Shown here piece by piece: positions 1 to 9,723 of a stretch of DNA of 64,000 bases; position 1 is the first letter of the stretch, and every line of letters begins with the position of its first letter. Under the pieces are notes generated by a model that saw only the letters and a program-made list of their open reading frames with translations, was not told the origin of the DNA and did not search any database. The stretch is from positions 5,642,001 to 5,706,000 of the forward strand of contig NZ_CP109131.1 in NCBI RefSeq assembly GCF_035917995.1, written 5' to 3'. The position numbers were made by a program, and so were the translations under genes. The stretch is from Streptosporangium sp. NBC_01755 (GTDB taxonomy: Bacteria > Actinomycetota > Actinomycetes > Streptosporangiales > Streptosporangiaceae).

Positions 1-678
1 CCGTCGCCGCAGCTCGACGGCGTCCCGGCCGAGCGCGGAGACCAGGGTGGCCGGTCCGGCCAGGGGCAGGACGGCCCAGCCCGCCCCGACCACCGTCTCC
101 GGTGCCCGGCCGGTGATCAGGGTGCTGCCCACGCAGCGGGCGTCGCCGTAGACGGCGGGACTGCCGTCGATCTCCGCGTCGCCCGTCACGAACTCCTGCC
201 GGAGCAGTGGGACCCCGCCGAGAACGGCGTCGAAGCGTGAGTGGCAGCGTCCGGGGCGCTCGCCGTACCGGCCGAAGACGATCTCCTCGCGCCAGAGCAC
301 CCGCGCGTCCTCGGCCAGGTCGAGCCGGACGACCATACGGTGCAGGCAGCCCGCCGCGAGCACCGTCGGTTCCGGTGCGAACCTGAGCGAGGCCCCCGCC
401 CCGACCCGCGCCGTGATCGTCATCAGCGATTCGGCCCCCGTGGAACCGGGCAGCACCAGCGTGCTCGCGACCGACCGCACCTCCAGCGCGGTTCCCGGCG
501 CCACCTCGATGTCGAGGGCCAGGTCGTCGCCGCCCAGCGGACCCGCCGCGGTGGACACCAGATGCACCCGGCCGGGCGCGGTCGCCCGCAGCGTGAGCGG
601 TGGGTCGGAACGCATCGTGGCGAGGATGGTCCGGCCGGCCGCGTCCCGCCGGGTGGCGATGGCCGCCCGCGCTTTCAT
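1..678 (-). CDS. ureD: Urease accessory protein UreD (3' part cut by the window edge)
   Basis: UreD scaffolds the UreF-UreG complex that loads nickel into apo-urease. The reading frame runs off the left edge of the window. Visible residues fit the UreD family: a start MKARAAIATR, then a GRVHLVSTAAGPLGGDD stretch, which matches the conserved PGGxxxGD region. An in-frame ATG at 768 would add a Pro/Ala-rich extension and sit 3 nt from the ureG stop. I prefer 678 because an AGGACG precedes it and known UreD proteins begin in this way. It is the last visible gene of the ureABCFGD order. Confidence 0.88.
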   Translation of the reverse strand, partial: MKARAAIATRRDAAGRTILATMRSDPPLTLRATAPGRVHLVSTAAGPLGGDDLALDIEVAPGTALEVRSVASTLVLPGSTGAESLMTITARVGAGASLRFAPEPTVLAAGCLHRMVVRLDLAEDARVLWREEIVFGRYGERPGRCHSRFDAVLGGVPLLRQEFVTGDAEIDGSPAVYGDARCVGSTLITGRAPETVVGAGWAVLPLAGPATLVSALGRDAVELRRR

Positions 679-771
679 CGACCGTCGTCCTGCCCGCTGC
701 GGCCGTCGGACGGACCCCGCCGGCGCCGGAGCACCGGCGGGGGCGGGAGCCGGGTTGGTGAGGGGCATGGG

Positions 772-1449
772 TCAGGCGTGGGAGTGCTCGTAGGCCCAGG
801 ACTCGACGAGCCCGGTGACCCAGTCGGAGACCGCGTACGCGCTTGGATCCTCCCTGATCGAGGTGAAAAGTACGGGTTTGCCGTCCCGTACGGCCGCCGC
901 GTCGCGTGACATGACCGTGAGGTCCGCACCGACCATCGGGGCCAGATCGGTCTTGTTGATCACGAGCAGGTCGGCCGTCGTCACGCCGGGGCCCCCCTTG
1001 CGCGGGACCTTGTCGCCGCCCGACACGTCCAGCACGAAGATCTGCCGATCGGCCAGCCCCCTGCTGAAGGTGGCGGTGAGGTTGTCCCCGCCGCTCTCCA
1101 CGATCACCAGGTCGAGCGGGCCGAACCGCTCCTCCAGGGTCTCCACCGCGTCGAGGTTGGCCGCGATGTCGTCCCGGATGGCGGTGTGCGGGCAGCAGCC
1201 GGTCTGCACGGCGACGATCCGCTCCGGGGCGAGCACGCCCGCCCTGCGCAGGAAGTCGGCGTCCTCGGTGGTGTAGATGTCGTTGGTGACCACGCCCAGG
1301 CGCATGAACGGGCCCAGTGTCCGGCACAGTGCCGCGGTCAGCGCGGTCTTGCCGCTGCCGACGGGGCCTCCGATGCCCAGGCGTAACGCCCGGCCGTGCG
1401 GGTCGGCCGCGTGGTGGTGGTCGTCGTGGTTGGCGCCCACGTGGGTCAC
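772..1449 (-). CDS. ureG: Urease accessory GTPase UreG
   Basis: GTP-dependent nickel chaperone of urease maturation, 225 aa, normal length. The P-loop [10 protein letters not shown] is near residue 30, the CPH nickel motif is in [13 protein letters not shown], and the NKTDL guanine motif is near residue 165. The N-terminus is histidine-rich ([13 protein letters not shown]), a common nickel-binding tail in UreG. GTG start at 1449 with AAGGA close upstream; a second GTG three codons in has better spacing. It follows ureF by 18 nt. No ureE is present, so this His-rich tail may carry part of the nickel-storage role (inference). Confidence 0.97.
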   Translation of the reverse strand: MTHVGANHDDHHHAADPHGRALRLGIGGPVGSGKTALTAALCRTLGPFMRLGVVTNDIYTTEDADFLRRAGVLAPERIVAVQTGCCPHTAIRDDIAANLDAVETLEERFGPLDLVIVESGGDNLTATFSRGLADRQIFVLDVSGGDKVPRKGGPGVTTADLLVINKTDLAPMVGADLTVMSRDAAAVRDGKPVLFTSIREDPSAYAVSDWVTGLVESWAYEHSHA

Positions 1450-1467
1450 CGTCCTTTCAGGTGGCCG

Positions 1468-2145
1468 TCAGGAGACGAAAAGCCTCAGATCTGCACGAAT
1501 ATGGTGTTCGGCGAGCAGGTCGAGCGCGGGGGAGGCATGTGCGGGCAGCGCCTCCCAGTCGGCGGGGACGGTGGCCGCGACCCTTTCCAGGGCCGGGGCG
1601 AGATCGGCGAGCAGTCGGTGGACGGCGACGGGGTCGAGGCCGAGCAGCCGTACCGCCGCCGTGGCGGGTCCGGTGACGGAGGTGTAGGCCGCCGCGAGGG
1701 CGGCCTCGGCGGGGGAGCACCCCGCCGAGGCCGCCACCGCGCCGAGCGCGAGGGGGTGGTGGGCACCCTGGGGCAGGGCCCCGGCCAGCGTGTCGAGCAC
1801 CGGGGAGGGCCAGATCCTCCGCGAGGTCCGCAGCAGCAGCCTGCCCTGGGTGCGGCTCGCCTCCCGCTGGGCGGGAGAGGAGATCCTGGCGTCGGCCTCC
1901 GCGTCCAGCCGCGTCCACTCCGAACGGCACGTCTCCACGGGGGGAGACGTGCCGAGATCGCAGGCCGCGGCGGCGAGGGCGGCCGTCACCAGGCCCGCGG
2001 TGGCCAGGCGGCCCCGCAGGAAGGCGGCCAGGCCGACAAGGTCGTGGATCGCGCCGATCCTGACCGCCTCCTCGGCACCACCGGAGTGACCGTGCCCCCC
2101 GGCGGGCAGCCGGGAGTCGGCCAGCAGTAGCAGCGCGGCGTTCAT
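1468..2145 (-). CDS. ureF: Urease accessory protein UreF
   Basis: UreF links UreD-bound apo-urease to UreG and gates GTP hydrolysis during nickel insertion. The 225-residue all-helical protein starts MNAALLLLADSRLPAGGHGH, the typical UreF opening (L..LaDs.lP.G.fahS). An AAGGGAGG lies 6-10 nt before this ATG, which decides the start. The frame is open further upstream in ureC, but that part is only shadow. It sits 29 nt after ureC in the operon. Confidence 0.95.
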   Translation of the reverse strand: MNAALLLLADSRLPAGGHGHSGGAEEAVRIGAIHDLVGLAAFLRGRLATAGLVTAALAAAACDLGTSPPVETCRSEWTRLDAEADARISSPAQREASRTQGRLLLRTSRRIWPSPVLDTLAGALPQGAHHPLALGAVAASAGCSPAEAALAAAYTSVTGPATAAVRLLGLDPVAVHRLLADLAPALERVAATVPADWEALPAHASPALDLLAEHHIRADLRLFVS

Positions 2146-2174
2146 CCGAGGCCTCCCTTCGGCCGGGCAGGAGA

Positions 2175-3890
2175 TCAGAACAGGAAGTAGCGCTGGGTCA
2201 TGGGCAGGCTCTCGGCGGGGGCGGGTTCGATCAGGTCGCCGTCGACGCTGACCGCGAAGGTGTCGGGGTCGACGTCGATCCTGGGCATGGCGTCGTTGAG
2301 CGGCATGCTCTCCTTGCCTCTGCGGCGGACGTCGGCCACCGGCAGCAGGCGCCTGCGTACGGCCAGCCGGTCGGCGAGACCGTCCTCGATCGCCATCGGG
2401 GCGACGAAGTGGACGGATGTGGCGGCGGCGGTGACCGGGGCGGCACCGAACATCGGGCGCGGCATGACCGGCTGCGGGGTCGGGATGGAGGCGTTCGCGT
2501 CGCCCATCTGGGCGTAGGCGATGACACCGCCCTTGACCACCAGGTCCGGTTTGACACCAAAGAAGGCCGGGTCCCACAGGACCAGGTCGGCCAGCTTGCC
2601 GGTCTCCACCGAGCCGACCTCGCCGTCCAGGCCGTGGGCCACCGCCGGGCAGATCGTGTATTTGGCGACGTAGCGTCGAGCCCGGAGGTTGTCGGCGGGG
2701 CCGTCGCCCGGCAGAGCCCCCCGCCGGCGCTTCATCACGTGCGCGGTCTGCCAGGTTCGGATGATCGTCTCGCCCACCCGGCCCATCGCCTGCGAGTCCG
2801 AGCCGATCATCGAGATCGCGCCCATGTCGTGCAGGATGTCCTCGGCCGCCATCGTGGACGGCCGGATCCGGGACTCGGCGAACGCCAGGTCCTCGGGGAT
2901 GGACGGGTTGAGGTGGTGGCAGACCATCAGCATGTCGAGGTGCTCGTCGAGCGTGTTGACGGTGTGCGGGCGGGTCGGGTTGGTCGAGGACGGCAGGATG
3001 TTGCGGTAGGAGGCGACCCGGATGATGTCGGGCGCGTGACCGCCGCCGGCTCCCTCGGTGTGGTAGGCGTGGATCATCCGGTCGCCGATCGCCGCCAGCG
3101 TCGACTCCACGAACCCGGCCTCGTTGAGGGTGTCGGTGTGGATCGTGACCTGGGTGCCGGTGGCGTCGGCCACCGACAGGCAGGCGTCGATGGCGGCCGG
3201 GGTGGTGCCCCAGTCCTCGTGCAGCTTGAAACCGGAGGCCCCGGCGCGGAGCTGTTCCAGCAACCCCTCGCGGCTGACCGTGTTGCCCTTGCCGAGCAGC
3301 GCGACGTTGATCGGGTAGGAGTCGAGGGACTCCAGCATCCGGGCGAGGTACCAGGTGCCGGTGACGGTGGTGGCCTTGGTGCCCTCGGCGGGTCCGGTGC
3401 CGCCGCCCACGATGGTCGTCACCCCGGCGGCGAGGGCCTCGTCGAGGATCTGCGGGCAGATCAGGTGGACGTGGGAGTCGATCGCCCCGGCGGTCAGGAT
3501 CTTCCCGTTGCCCGCGAGGATCTCGGTCGAGGGGCCGATCACCAGATCGGGATGGACACCGTCCATGGTGTCGGGGTTTCCGGCCTTGCCGATCGCGATG
3601 ATGCGGCCGTCTCTGACCCCGATGTCCGCCTTGACCACTCCCCAGTGGTCGAGAATCACCGCGCCGGTGATCACCAGGTCGGGCGCGCCCTCGGCCCTGG
3701 TGGCCCTGGCCTGGCCCATCGACTCCCTGATCACCTTGCCGCCGCCGAAGACCGCCTCGTCGCCCGCTCCGGCGGGGCCGATCGACAGGTCCTCGGTGAC
3801 CTCGATGAGCAGGTCGGTGTCGGCCAGCCTGATCCGGTCGCCGGCGGTGGGGCCGTAGAGCGCGGCGTAGCGGGATCGTTCAATGAACAC
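2175..3890 (-). CDS. ureC: Urease alpha (catalytic) subunit
   Basis: Hydrolyses urea to ammonia and carbamate at a dinickel centre. 571 aa, full length. DSHVHLICP carries the first metal histidines, [11 protein letters not shown] the carbamylated lysine, IHTDTLNE and [15 protein letters not shown] further ligands, and [13 protein letters not shown] the mobile-flap histidine. The start is GTG at 3890, behind GGGAGC and overlapping the ureB end by 11 nt, so the two are probably translationally coupled. It begins [20 protein letters not shown], the usual alpha-subunit opening. Confidence 0.98.
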   Translation of the reverse strand: MFIERSRYAALYGPTAGDRIRLADTDLLIEVTEDLSIGPAGAGDEAVFGGGKVIRESMGQARATRAEGAPDLVITGAVILDHWGVVKADIGVRDGRIIAIGKAGNPDTMDGVHPDLVIGPSTEILAGNGKILTAGAIDSHVHLICPQILDEALAAGVTTIVGGGTGPAEGTKATTVTGTWYLARMLESLDSYPINVALLGKGNTVSREGLLEQLRAGASGFKLHEDWGTTPAAIDACLSVADATGTQVTIHTDTLNEAGFVESTLAAIGDRMIHAYHTEGAGGGHAPDIIRVASYRNILPSSTNPTRPHTVNTLDEHLDMLMVCHHLNPSIPEDLAFAESRIRPSTMAAEDILHDMGAISMIGSDSQAMGRVGETIIRTWQTAHVMKRRRGALPGDGPADNLRARRYVAKYTICPAVAHGLDGEVGSVETGKLADLVLWDPAFFGVKPDLVVKGGVIAYAQMGDANASIPTPQPVMPRPMFGAAPVTAAATSVHFVAPMAIEDGLADRLAVRRRLLPVADVRRRGKESMPLNDAMPRIDVDPDTFAVSVDGDLIEPAPAESLPMTQRYFLF

Positions 3891-4206
3891 CGGGGCTCCC
3901 GTCGAGAGGTCCGGCCCACTCGGGGCGGAGACCGGGGACGATCCGCAGCCCGCCGATCGGCACGAGGGGCACGTCGCGCTCCACGCCGGGCTCGAACCGC
4001 ACCGCCGTACCCGCGGGGACGTCGAGCCGGGTGCCCCAGGCCGCCTGGCGGTCGAACTCCAGGCCGGGGTTGCACGCGGAGAAGTGGTAGTGCGAACCGA
4101 CCTGGATCGGCCGGTCCGCGGTGTTGACGACGCGGACGGTGACGCGCTCGCGGCCCGGGTTGAGCGGGATGGGCGTGTCGCCGTACTGGATCTCGCCGGG
4201 TGTCAT
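3880..4206 (-). CDS. ureB: Urease beta subunit
   Basis: Structural beta chain of urease, 108 aa, starting [20 protein letters not shown]. Family landmarks are [27 protein letters not shown] and a run GTAVRFEPG. The gene lies 22 nt downstream of ureA and overlaps ureC, the standard three-subunit order of actinobacterial urease. Nothing is missing compared with the family length. Confidence 0.96.
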   Translation of the reverse strand: MTPGEIQYGDTPIPLNPGRERVTVRVVNTADRPIQVGSHYHFSACNPGLEFDRQAAWGTRLDVPAGTAVRFEPGVERDVPLVPIGGLRIVPGLRPEWAGPLDGSPGVH

Positions 4207-4228
4207 CGGCGCTCACCGCTCCTTGGGT

Positions 4229-4531
4229 TCACGGGATCGGCTGGTGGACGGTGACGAGCTTGGTGCCGTCGGGGAAGGTCGCCTCGATCTGTACGGACGA
4301 CAGCATCTCGGGCACCCCTTCCATGACGTCGTCGCGGGAGAGCACCTCGCGCCCCGCCTCCATCAACTCGGCGACGGTCCGTCCGTCCCTGGCCCCCTCC
4401 ATGAGGAAGGACGCGATGATCGCGGTGGCCTCGGGATGGTTGAGCCGGAGGCCCCGTGACCTGCGGTCGCGAGCGAGACCGGCGGCGACGTGGATGAGCA
4501 GGCGTTCCTGCTCGTGTGGTGTGAGCCGCAT
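4229..4531 (-). CDS. ureA: Urease gamma subunit
   Basis: Structural gamma chain of urease. From ATG 4531 it is 100 aa, the usual family length, beginning [16 protein letters not shown] and ending with a VTVHQPIP tail. The frame is open back to an ATG at 4630, which has a good GAAAGGGG upstream and would add 33 residues; an ATG between them is also possible. Family length favours 4531 and the ribosome-binding signal favours 4630, so the start is unsettled. First gene of the minus-strand urease operon. Confidence 0.93.
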   Translation of the reverse strand: MRLTPHEQERLLIHVAAGLARDRRSRGLRLNHPEATAIIASFLMEGARDGRTVAELMEAGREVLSRDDVMEGVPEMLSSVQIEATFPDGTKLVTVHQPIP

Positions 4532-4631
4532 TCCCGGACCATAGGAACCGATGGTTTCGGCGACGTTGCACGTCGATGTCATGCGGGTTTCCAGGTGACG
4601 TGAGGTGTGTGAGAGGGGAGAGCCGTCCATC

Positions 4632-4861
4632 GGCGCCCCTTTCTCGTGGGTCTGCCGAGGCGTTCTGACGCTGGTACCACGAAATTTGTCGATTTATCTG
4701 GATAAGTGGGCGGCGGTTATCCGCGGCGCCGCGTCCTGTCACGGCGGTGATATTCCGGTAAACCGCAATTAACAATCGCGAACTAGACGGGAAATCTCAC
4801 TCAGTCACCTTGGCGGCAGATAGATCGGTGCGGGGGCCGTACCGGCAAGGAGGAAAGTTCA
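4632..4861. promoter_or_regulatory. Divergent control region between ureABC and urtABCDE
   Basis: About 230 bp, clearly richer in A+T than its flanks, must drive both the urease operon (left) and the urea transporter operon (right). It contains a perfect dyad TTATC-TG-GATAA at 4694-4705. A GTAAA-N6-TTAAC element at 4758-4773 weakly resembles a GlnR half-site (GTnAC-N6-GaAAC). GlnR control of urea genes is known in actinobacteria, but the match is imperfect, so this is inference. No other gene is seen here. Confidence 0.45.
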
Positions 4862-6097
4862 TTGAGGAAGACAGCATGGTGCTCCGTGGTGGCCGTCGCG
4901 GCGCTGACCGCGACACTGACCGCCTGCGGCACTGAAGCCCCTGCGAACAAGGACGCGGCCGCCGCGAGTGGCGGTGACGGCGATATCAAGGTCGGCATCC
5001 TGCACTCGCTGAGCGGCACCATGGCCATCAGCGAGGTGACCGTCAGGGACGCCGAACTGCTCGCCATCGAGGAGATCAACGCCGCCGGGGGAGTGCTCGG
5101 CAAGAAGCTGGTACCCGTGGTGGAGGACGGCGCGTCCGACTGGCCCACCTTCGCGGAGAAGGCCACCAAGCTCATCCGCCAGGACAAGGTCGCCACCACC
5201 TTCGGCGGGTGGACCTCCGCCAGTCGCAAGGCGATGCTGCCGGTCTTCGAGCGGAGCAAGGCCCTGTTGTGGTACCCGGTGCAGTACGAGGGCCTGGAGA
5301 GCTCGCCGTACATCTTCTACACCGGTGCCACCACCAACCAGCAGATCATCCCGGGCCTGGACTACCTCAAGGAACAGGGCAAGAAGAAGATCTTCCTGGT
5401 CGGCAGCGACTACGTCTTCCCGCGAACCGCCAACAAGATCATCAAGGCGTACGCGGCGGCGAACGACATGGAGATCCTCGGTGAGGAGTACACCCCGCTC
5501 GGCCACACCGAGTACAGCACGCTGACCAACAAGGTCGTCCAGGCCAAGCCGGACGCCGTGTTCAACACCCTCAACGGCGACAGCAACGTCGCCTTCTTCA
5601 AGCAGCTCAACAGCGCCGGGATCACCGCGGAGAAGATGCCCGTGCTGTCGGTGAGCGTCGCCGAGGAGGAGGTCAAGGGCATCGGCGTCGACAACATCGC
5701 CGGCCACCCCGTCGCCTGGAACTACTACCAGACCACCGAGAACCCGGCCAACGAGAAGTTCGTCGCCGCGTTCAAGGCCAAGTACGGCGCGGACAAGGTG
5801 ACCTCCGACCCGATGGAGGCCGGATACAACGCCGTCTACCTCTGGGCCGAGGCCGCCAAGAAGGCCGGGACCGTCGAGGTCGAGGCCGTCAGGAAGGCGG
5901 CGGGCGGCATCGCGCTGGACCGTCCCGAGGGCCTCGTCACCATCGACGGCGAGAACCAGCACATGTACAAGACGGCCAGGATCGGGGTGATCCAGCCCGA
6001 CGGTCTCATCAAGGAGGTCTGGAACTCCGGCAAGCCGATCAAGCCCGACCCCTACCTCAAGGGCTACCCCTGGGCGAGTGACCTGGCCACCGGCTGA
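4862..6097 (+). CDS. urtA: Urea ABC transporter, substrate-binding lipoprotein
   Basis: Extracytoplasmic urea receptor of the UrtABCDE importer, 411 aa, periplasmic-binding-protein type I fold (Leu/Ile/Val family). The signal peptide ends in the lipobox LTAC-G near residue 22. Typical UrtA stretches follow: [33 protein letters not shown] and [12 protein letters not shown]. The TTG start is fixed by AAGGAGG 8 nt upstream. It is divergent from urease and heads five co-directional genes. Confidence 0.96.
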   Translation: MRKTAWCSVVAVAALTATLTACGTEAPANKDAAAASGGDGDIKVGILHSLSGTMAISEVTVRDAELLAIEEINAAGGVLGKKLVPVVEDGASDWPTFAEKATKLIRQDKVATTFGGWTSASRKAMLPVFERSKALLWYPVQYEGLESSPYIFYTGATTNQQIIPGLDYLKEQGKKKIFLVGSDYVFPRTANKIIKAYAAANDMEILGEEYTPLGHTEYSTLTNKVVQAKPDAVFNTLNGDSNVAFFKQLNSAGITAEKMPVLSVSVAEEEVKGIGVDNIAGHPVAWNYYQTTENPANEKFVAAFKAKYGADKVTSDPMEAGYNAVYLWAEAAKKAGTVEVEAVRKAAGGIALDRPEGLVTIDGENQHMYKTARIGVIQPDGLIKEVWNSGKPIKPDPYLKGYPWASDLATG

Positions 6098-6216
6098 TCC
6101 CCCTCAAGACCGGCTCCGGACCGGGCCGTGACCAGATCGCGGAAAGTACCGTGGCGCGTCCACGACGCGGCGCGGCCCGGCTCCGGAGCCACACACTCGT
6201 AGGAAGGGGACCTTCG

Positions 6217-7083
6217 GTGGAGGCCTTTCTCAACCAGCTCCCGATCGGCCTGTCCATCGGTGCCGTGCTGCTGCTCATCGCCCTCGGCCTGACGTTCACG
6301 TTCGGCCAGATGGGCGTGATCAACATGGCCCACGGCGAGTTCATCATGGCCGGGGCGTACACCGCCTACCTGCTCCAGGACCTCACCGGCCGGATGGCCG
6401 TGATCGTGGCCCTGCCCGTCGCCTTCCTGGTCGCCGGGCTGATGGGGCTCATCCTGGAACGGACCGCGATCCGCCACTTCTACGGCCGCCCGCTCGACAC
6501 CCTGCTGCTCACCTGGGGCGTCAGCCTCGTGCTCCAGCAGCTCGCCCGCGACCTGTTCGGGGCACCCAACGTGCAGGTCCAGGCGCCCACCTGGTTGCAG
6601 GGCGGCATCGCCTCCCTGCCGTACAACCGGCTGTTCATCTTCGGTCTCGCCATCGCCACCGTCATCGGCATCTGGGCCTACATGAACCGCACCGGCGCCG
6701 GCCGCCGGATGCAGGCCGTGATGCAGAACCGGCAACTGGCCGCGGTCAGCGGCATCAACACCGCCCGGGTGGACCAGCGGACCTTCTTCATCGGCTCAGG
6801 GCTGGCCGGAGTCGCCGGGGTGGCGCTCACCCTCATCGGCCCCGTCGGTCCCGCGCTGGGCACCTACTACATCGTCGACGCCTTCCTGGTGGTCGTCGCC
6901 GGAGGGCTCGGCCAGCTGCGCGGCGCCGTCATCGCCGCCGCCGGCCTCGGCCTGCTCAACTCCTACGCCGAGTTCTGGAGCGACGCCAGCCTGGCGAAGG
7001 TCATCGTGTTCGCCGCGATCATCGCCTTCCTCCAGTTCCGCCCGCAGGGCCTGTTCGTACTCCGATCGAGGGCGCTCACGTGA
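6217..7083 (+). CDS. urtB: Urea ABC transporter permease
   Basis: First membrane subunit of the urea importer, LivH-like, 288 aa from GTG 6217. The frame is open to 6151, but AGGAAGGGGA precedes the GTG, and the protein then begins with the helix FLNQLPIGLSIGAVLLL. It contains FTFGQMGVINMAHGEFIM, the conserved branched-chain/urea permease signature near residue 35, and about eight hydrophobic helices. Its stop overlaps the urtC start by 4 nt (GTGA). Confidence 0.95.
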   Translation: MEAFLNQLPIGLSIGAVLLLIALGLTFTFGQMGVINMAHGEFIMAGAYTAYLLQDLTGRMAVIVALPVAFLVAGLMGLILERTAIRHFYGRPLDTLLLTWGVSLVLQQLARDLFGAPNVQVQAPTWLQGGIASLPYNRLFIFGLAIATVIGIWAYMNRTGAGRRMQAVMQNRQLAAVSGINTARVDQRTFFIGSGLAGVAGVALTLIGPVGPALGTYYIVDAFLVVVAGGLGQLRGAVIAAAGLGLLNSYAEFWSDASLAKVIVFAAIIAFLQFRPQGLFVLRSRALT

Positions 7084-8189
7084 ATCTCACCCGCCTCAGA
7101 GGGCCGGCGCTCTTCGCGGCGGTGGCCGTGCTCGCCCTGGTCGTCGCACCACTGCTGCTGGAACCCTTCCGCCTCGGCCTGCTGGCCAAGTACCTCTGCT
7201 TCGCGATCGTCGCCCTGGGCATCGGTCTGGCCTGGGGGCAGGGCGGCATGCTCGTCCTCGGCCAGGGCGTGTTCTTCGGGCTCGGCGGCTACGCGATGGG
7301 CATGCACCTGAAGCTGGTGGACGCCCAGGGAGACCTGCCCGACTTCATGGTCTGGAGCGGGGTCGAACAGCTGCCCGCGCTCTGGAAACCGTTCGCCAAC
7401 CCGGTGTTCGCGCTGGCCATGGTCGTACTCGGGCCGATGCTGATCGCGACCGTGCTGGGCCTGCTGGTGTTCCGCCAGCGGGTGCGCGGCGCGTACTTCG
7501 CGATCCTCACCCAGGCGCTCGCCGCCGCGTTCGTCATCCTGCTCGTCGGACAGCAGGGCCTGACCGGCGGCACCAACGGCCTGACCAACTTCTTCGACCT
7601 GTTCGGCCAGGACCTGGCGGCGGACTCCACTCAGCGCGGGCTCTACTTCGTGGTCGCGATCGTCACCGGGCTGCTTTACCTCGGTGCCCGCCAGCTGGTC
7701 AACAGCCGCTTCGGGCGGCTGCTCGTCGCGATCAGGGACGGCGAGGACCGCGTCAGGTTCCTCGGCTACGACCCGGCCAGGGTCAAGACCGTCGTCTTCG
7801 CGATCTCCGCCGGCATGGCCGGGCTCGCGGGCGCCCTGTTCGTACCGCTGGTCGGCATCATCTCTCCCGCGCTGCTGGGGGTGGTCCCCTCGCTCGAACT
7901 CGTCGTCGCGGTCGCGGTCGGCGGCAGGTTCGCCCTCGCCGGGGCCATCCTCGGCGCGGTCGTCATGGGGTACGCCAAGACGTCCTTCAGCGAGCAGTTC
8001 GCCGACGGCTGGCTCTACCTGCAGGGCGCGCTGTTCATCCTCGTCATGACCCTGGCCCCCAAGGGGATCCTCGGGCTGGCGGCATCGGCCCGCGACGCCC
8101 TGGCCCGGCGGTCGAAGCGCCCCACGGCCCCGGAACCCCCGCCCACGGACGACGCCCCCGGCAGGAGAGTCATGGAGGAGGTCCGATGA
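7080..8189 (+). CDS. urtC: Urea ABC transporter permease
   Basis: Second membrane subunit, LivM-like, 369 aa with about ten hydrophobic segments. GMLVLGQGVFFGLGGYAMGM near residue 60 and the permease EAA-like stretch NSRFGRLLVAIRDGEDRVRF near residue 210 identify it. The GTG start overlaps the urtB stop, and its own stop overlaps the urtD ATG. The last 25 residues are a Pro/Lys/Arg-rich cytoplasmic tail (RRSKRPTAPEPPPTDD). Confidence 0.95.
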   Translation: MNLTRLRGPALFAAVAVLALVVAPLLLEPFRLGLLAKYLCFAIVALGIGLAWGQGGMLVLGQGVFFGLGGYAMGMHLKLVDAQGDLPDFMVWSGVEQLPALWKPFANPVFALAMVVLGPMLIATVLGLLVFRQRVRGAYFAILTQALAAAFVILLVGQQGLTGGTNGLTNFFDLFGQDLAADSTQRGLYFVVAIVTGLLYLGARQLVNSRFGRLLVAIRDGEDRVRFLGYDPARVKTVVFAISAGMAGLAGALFVPLVGIISPALLGVVPSLELVVAVAVGGRFALAGAILGAVVMGYAKTSFSEQFADGWLYLQGALFILVMTLAPKGILGLAASARDALARRSKRPTAPEPPPTDDAPGRRVMEEVR

Positions 8190-8944
8190 GTCCGATCATC
8201 GAGGTACGCGGGCTGTCGGTGGTCTTCGACGGCTTCCGCGCCATCGACGGCATCGACCTGACCGTCGAGGAGGGGGAGCTGCGCTTCCTGATCGGGCCCA
8301 ACGGCGCGGGGAAGACCACGCTCATCGACGTCATCACCGGCCTCACCCGCCCCACCACCGGTGAGGTCGTCTTCGACGGCCGTAACCTGGTCGGCCTGCG
8401 CGAGCACAACATCGTCAGGCTCGGTGTCGGGCGCACCTTCCAGACCTCCGTGGTCTTCGAGGAGCTCACGGTCCTGGAGAACCTCGACCTGGCGGCCTCC
8501 TTCCGGCGCCCGCTCTGGTCGCTGGCCCGGCGCAGGCGCGGGATCTCCGAGGCCGTCGCCGACGCGCTGGAGACCACAGGTCTGCGGGAGCTGGCGGACC
8601 GGCCCGCGGGGGTGCTCTCCCACGGGCAGCGGCAGTGGCTGGAGATCGGCATGCTGCTCACCCAGAACCCCAAGCTGCTCCTGCTGGACGAGCCGGTGGC
8701 CGGGATGTCGAAGGACGAGCGGGAACGGACCGGCGAGCTCCTGACGTCCGTGGCCAACGACCACACGGTGATCGTGATCGAACATGACATGGAGTTCCTG
8801 CGCAGGTACGCCTCGCAGGTCACCGTCCTGCACGAGGGCAAGGTGCTGATCGAAGGCTCGGTGGACCAGGTCCGCGACGACCCGCGCGTGCAGGAGGTCT
8901 ATCTCGGAAGGAAGCGCGACGATGCTGTCAGTACAGGATCTTGA
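8186..8944 (+). CDS. urtD: Urea ABC transporter ATP-binding protein
   Basis: First ATPase of the urea importer, 252 aa. Walker A is GPNGAGKTTL near residue 37, the ABC signature appears as LSHGQRQWLEIG and Walker B as LLLLDEPVAGM. GQRQWLEIGMLL instead of the usual SGGQ is typical of UrtD. Start at 8186 by ATGA overlap with urtC. The 3' end overlaps urtE by 23 nt. Confidence 0.96.
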   Translation: MSPIIEVRGLSVVFDGFRAIDGIDLTVEEGELRFLIGPNGAGKTTLIDVITGLTRPTTGEVVFDGRNLVGLREHNIVRLGVGRTFQTSVVFEELTVLENLDLAASFRRPLWSLARRRRGISEAVADALETTGLRELADRPAGVLSHGQRQWLEIGMLLTQNPKLLLLDEPVAGMSKDERERTGELLTSVANDHTVIVIEHDMEFLRRYASQVTVLHEGKVLIEGSVDQVRDDPRVQEVYLGRKRDDAVSTGS

Positions 8945-9611
8945 CGCCGGGTACGGCAGAGCCCGCGTGCTGTTCGGGGTCTCCCTGAAAGTGGAGCCAG
9001 GGCAACTGGTGTGTGTGATGGGCCGCAACGGGGTGGGCAAGACCACCCTGCTCAACACCGTGATGGGCGTGCTGCCCGCCACCGCGGGTTCGGTCGTCTT
9101 CGAGGGCCGCGACGTGACGCGCCTGCCGCCGCACGAGCGGGTGCGGCTCGGCATGGCGTACGTCCCCCAGGGACACGAGACCTTCCCCCAGCTCAGCGTG
9201 CTCGCCAACCTGCAGGTCACGCTGGAGGCCGCAGGCGGCCCGCAGGAGGCGCTGGAGGAGGCGCTGGAGACCTTCCCCCGCCTGAAGCCGCTGCTCAAGC
9301 GGCGTGCCGGATTCCTGTCCGGCGGGCAGCAGCAGCAGCTCGCGATCGCCCGCGCACTCGTCACCCGGCCCAGGCTGCTCATCCTGGACGAGCCCACCGA
9401 GGGCATCCAGCCCTCGATCATCATCGAGATCGAGGAGGCGATCGAGCGGCTGCACGCCTCCGGCCTGTCGCTCCTGCTGGTCGAGCAGTATCTGGACCTG
9501 GCGCTCCGCCTCGCCGACCGTTTCCTCATCCTCGACGCCGGGCACGTCGTCCACTCGGGGGCGGTGGAGGAATTACACGGGGAGGAGATTCACCGCCTTC
9601 TCGCTGTATGA
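8922..9611 (+). CDS. urtE: Urea ABC transporter ATP-binding protein
   Basis: Second ATPase of the urea importer, 229 aa. Walker A GRNGVGKTTLLNT, signature LSGGQQQQLAIARAL and Walker B LLILDEPTEGIQPSI are all intact. GIQPSII after Walker B is characteristic of UrtE/LivF. GGAAGG lies just before the ATG at 8922, inside the end of urtD. Last gene of the urt operon. Confidence 0.96.
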   Translation: MLSVQDLDAGYGRARVLFGVSLKVEPGQLVCVMGRNGVGKTTLLNTVMGVLPATAGSVVFEGRDVTRLPPHERVRLGMAYVPQGHETFPQLSVLANLQVTLEAAGGPQEALEEALETFPRLKPLLKRRAGFLSGGQQQQLAIARALVTRPRLLILDEPTEGIQPSIIIEIEEAIERLHASGLSLLLVEQYLDLALRLADRFLILDAGHVVHSGAVEELHGEEIHRLLAV

Positions 9612-9625
9612 AACGGACTATCCAT

Positions 9626-9657
9626 ATCAAGAAGGTCGTGCTTGATCTCTTCTTGAT
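9626..9657 (+). terminator. Possible weak hairpin after urtE
   Basis: Arms ATCAAGAAG (9626-9634) and CTTCTTGAT (9649-9657) form a 9-bp perfect stem with a 14-nt loop, 15 nt past the urtE stop. The stem is A+T-rich and no T-run follows. It could be a terminator or an operator for the next gene. Confidence 0.35.
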
Positions 9658-9723
9658 GAAGAACCTCCCACTGTGGGCGATGGCGACATAACCTACCCAG
9701 CAAAAAGGGAGTCCGGGGGGGTC

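Noticed and set aside
2409..4127. 572-codon open frame on the plus strand opposite ureC/ureB
   Set aside because: Composition is that of a high-GC antisense shadow; ureC and ureB are certain on the other strand.
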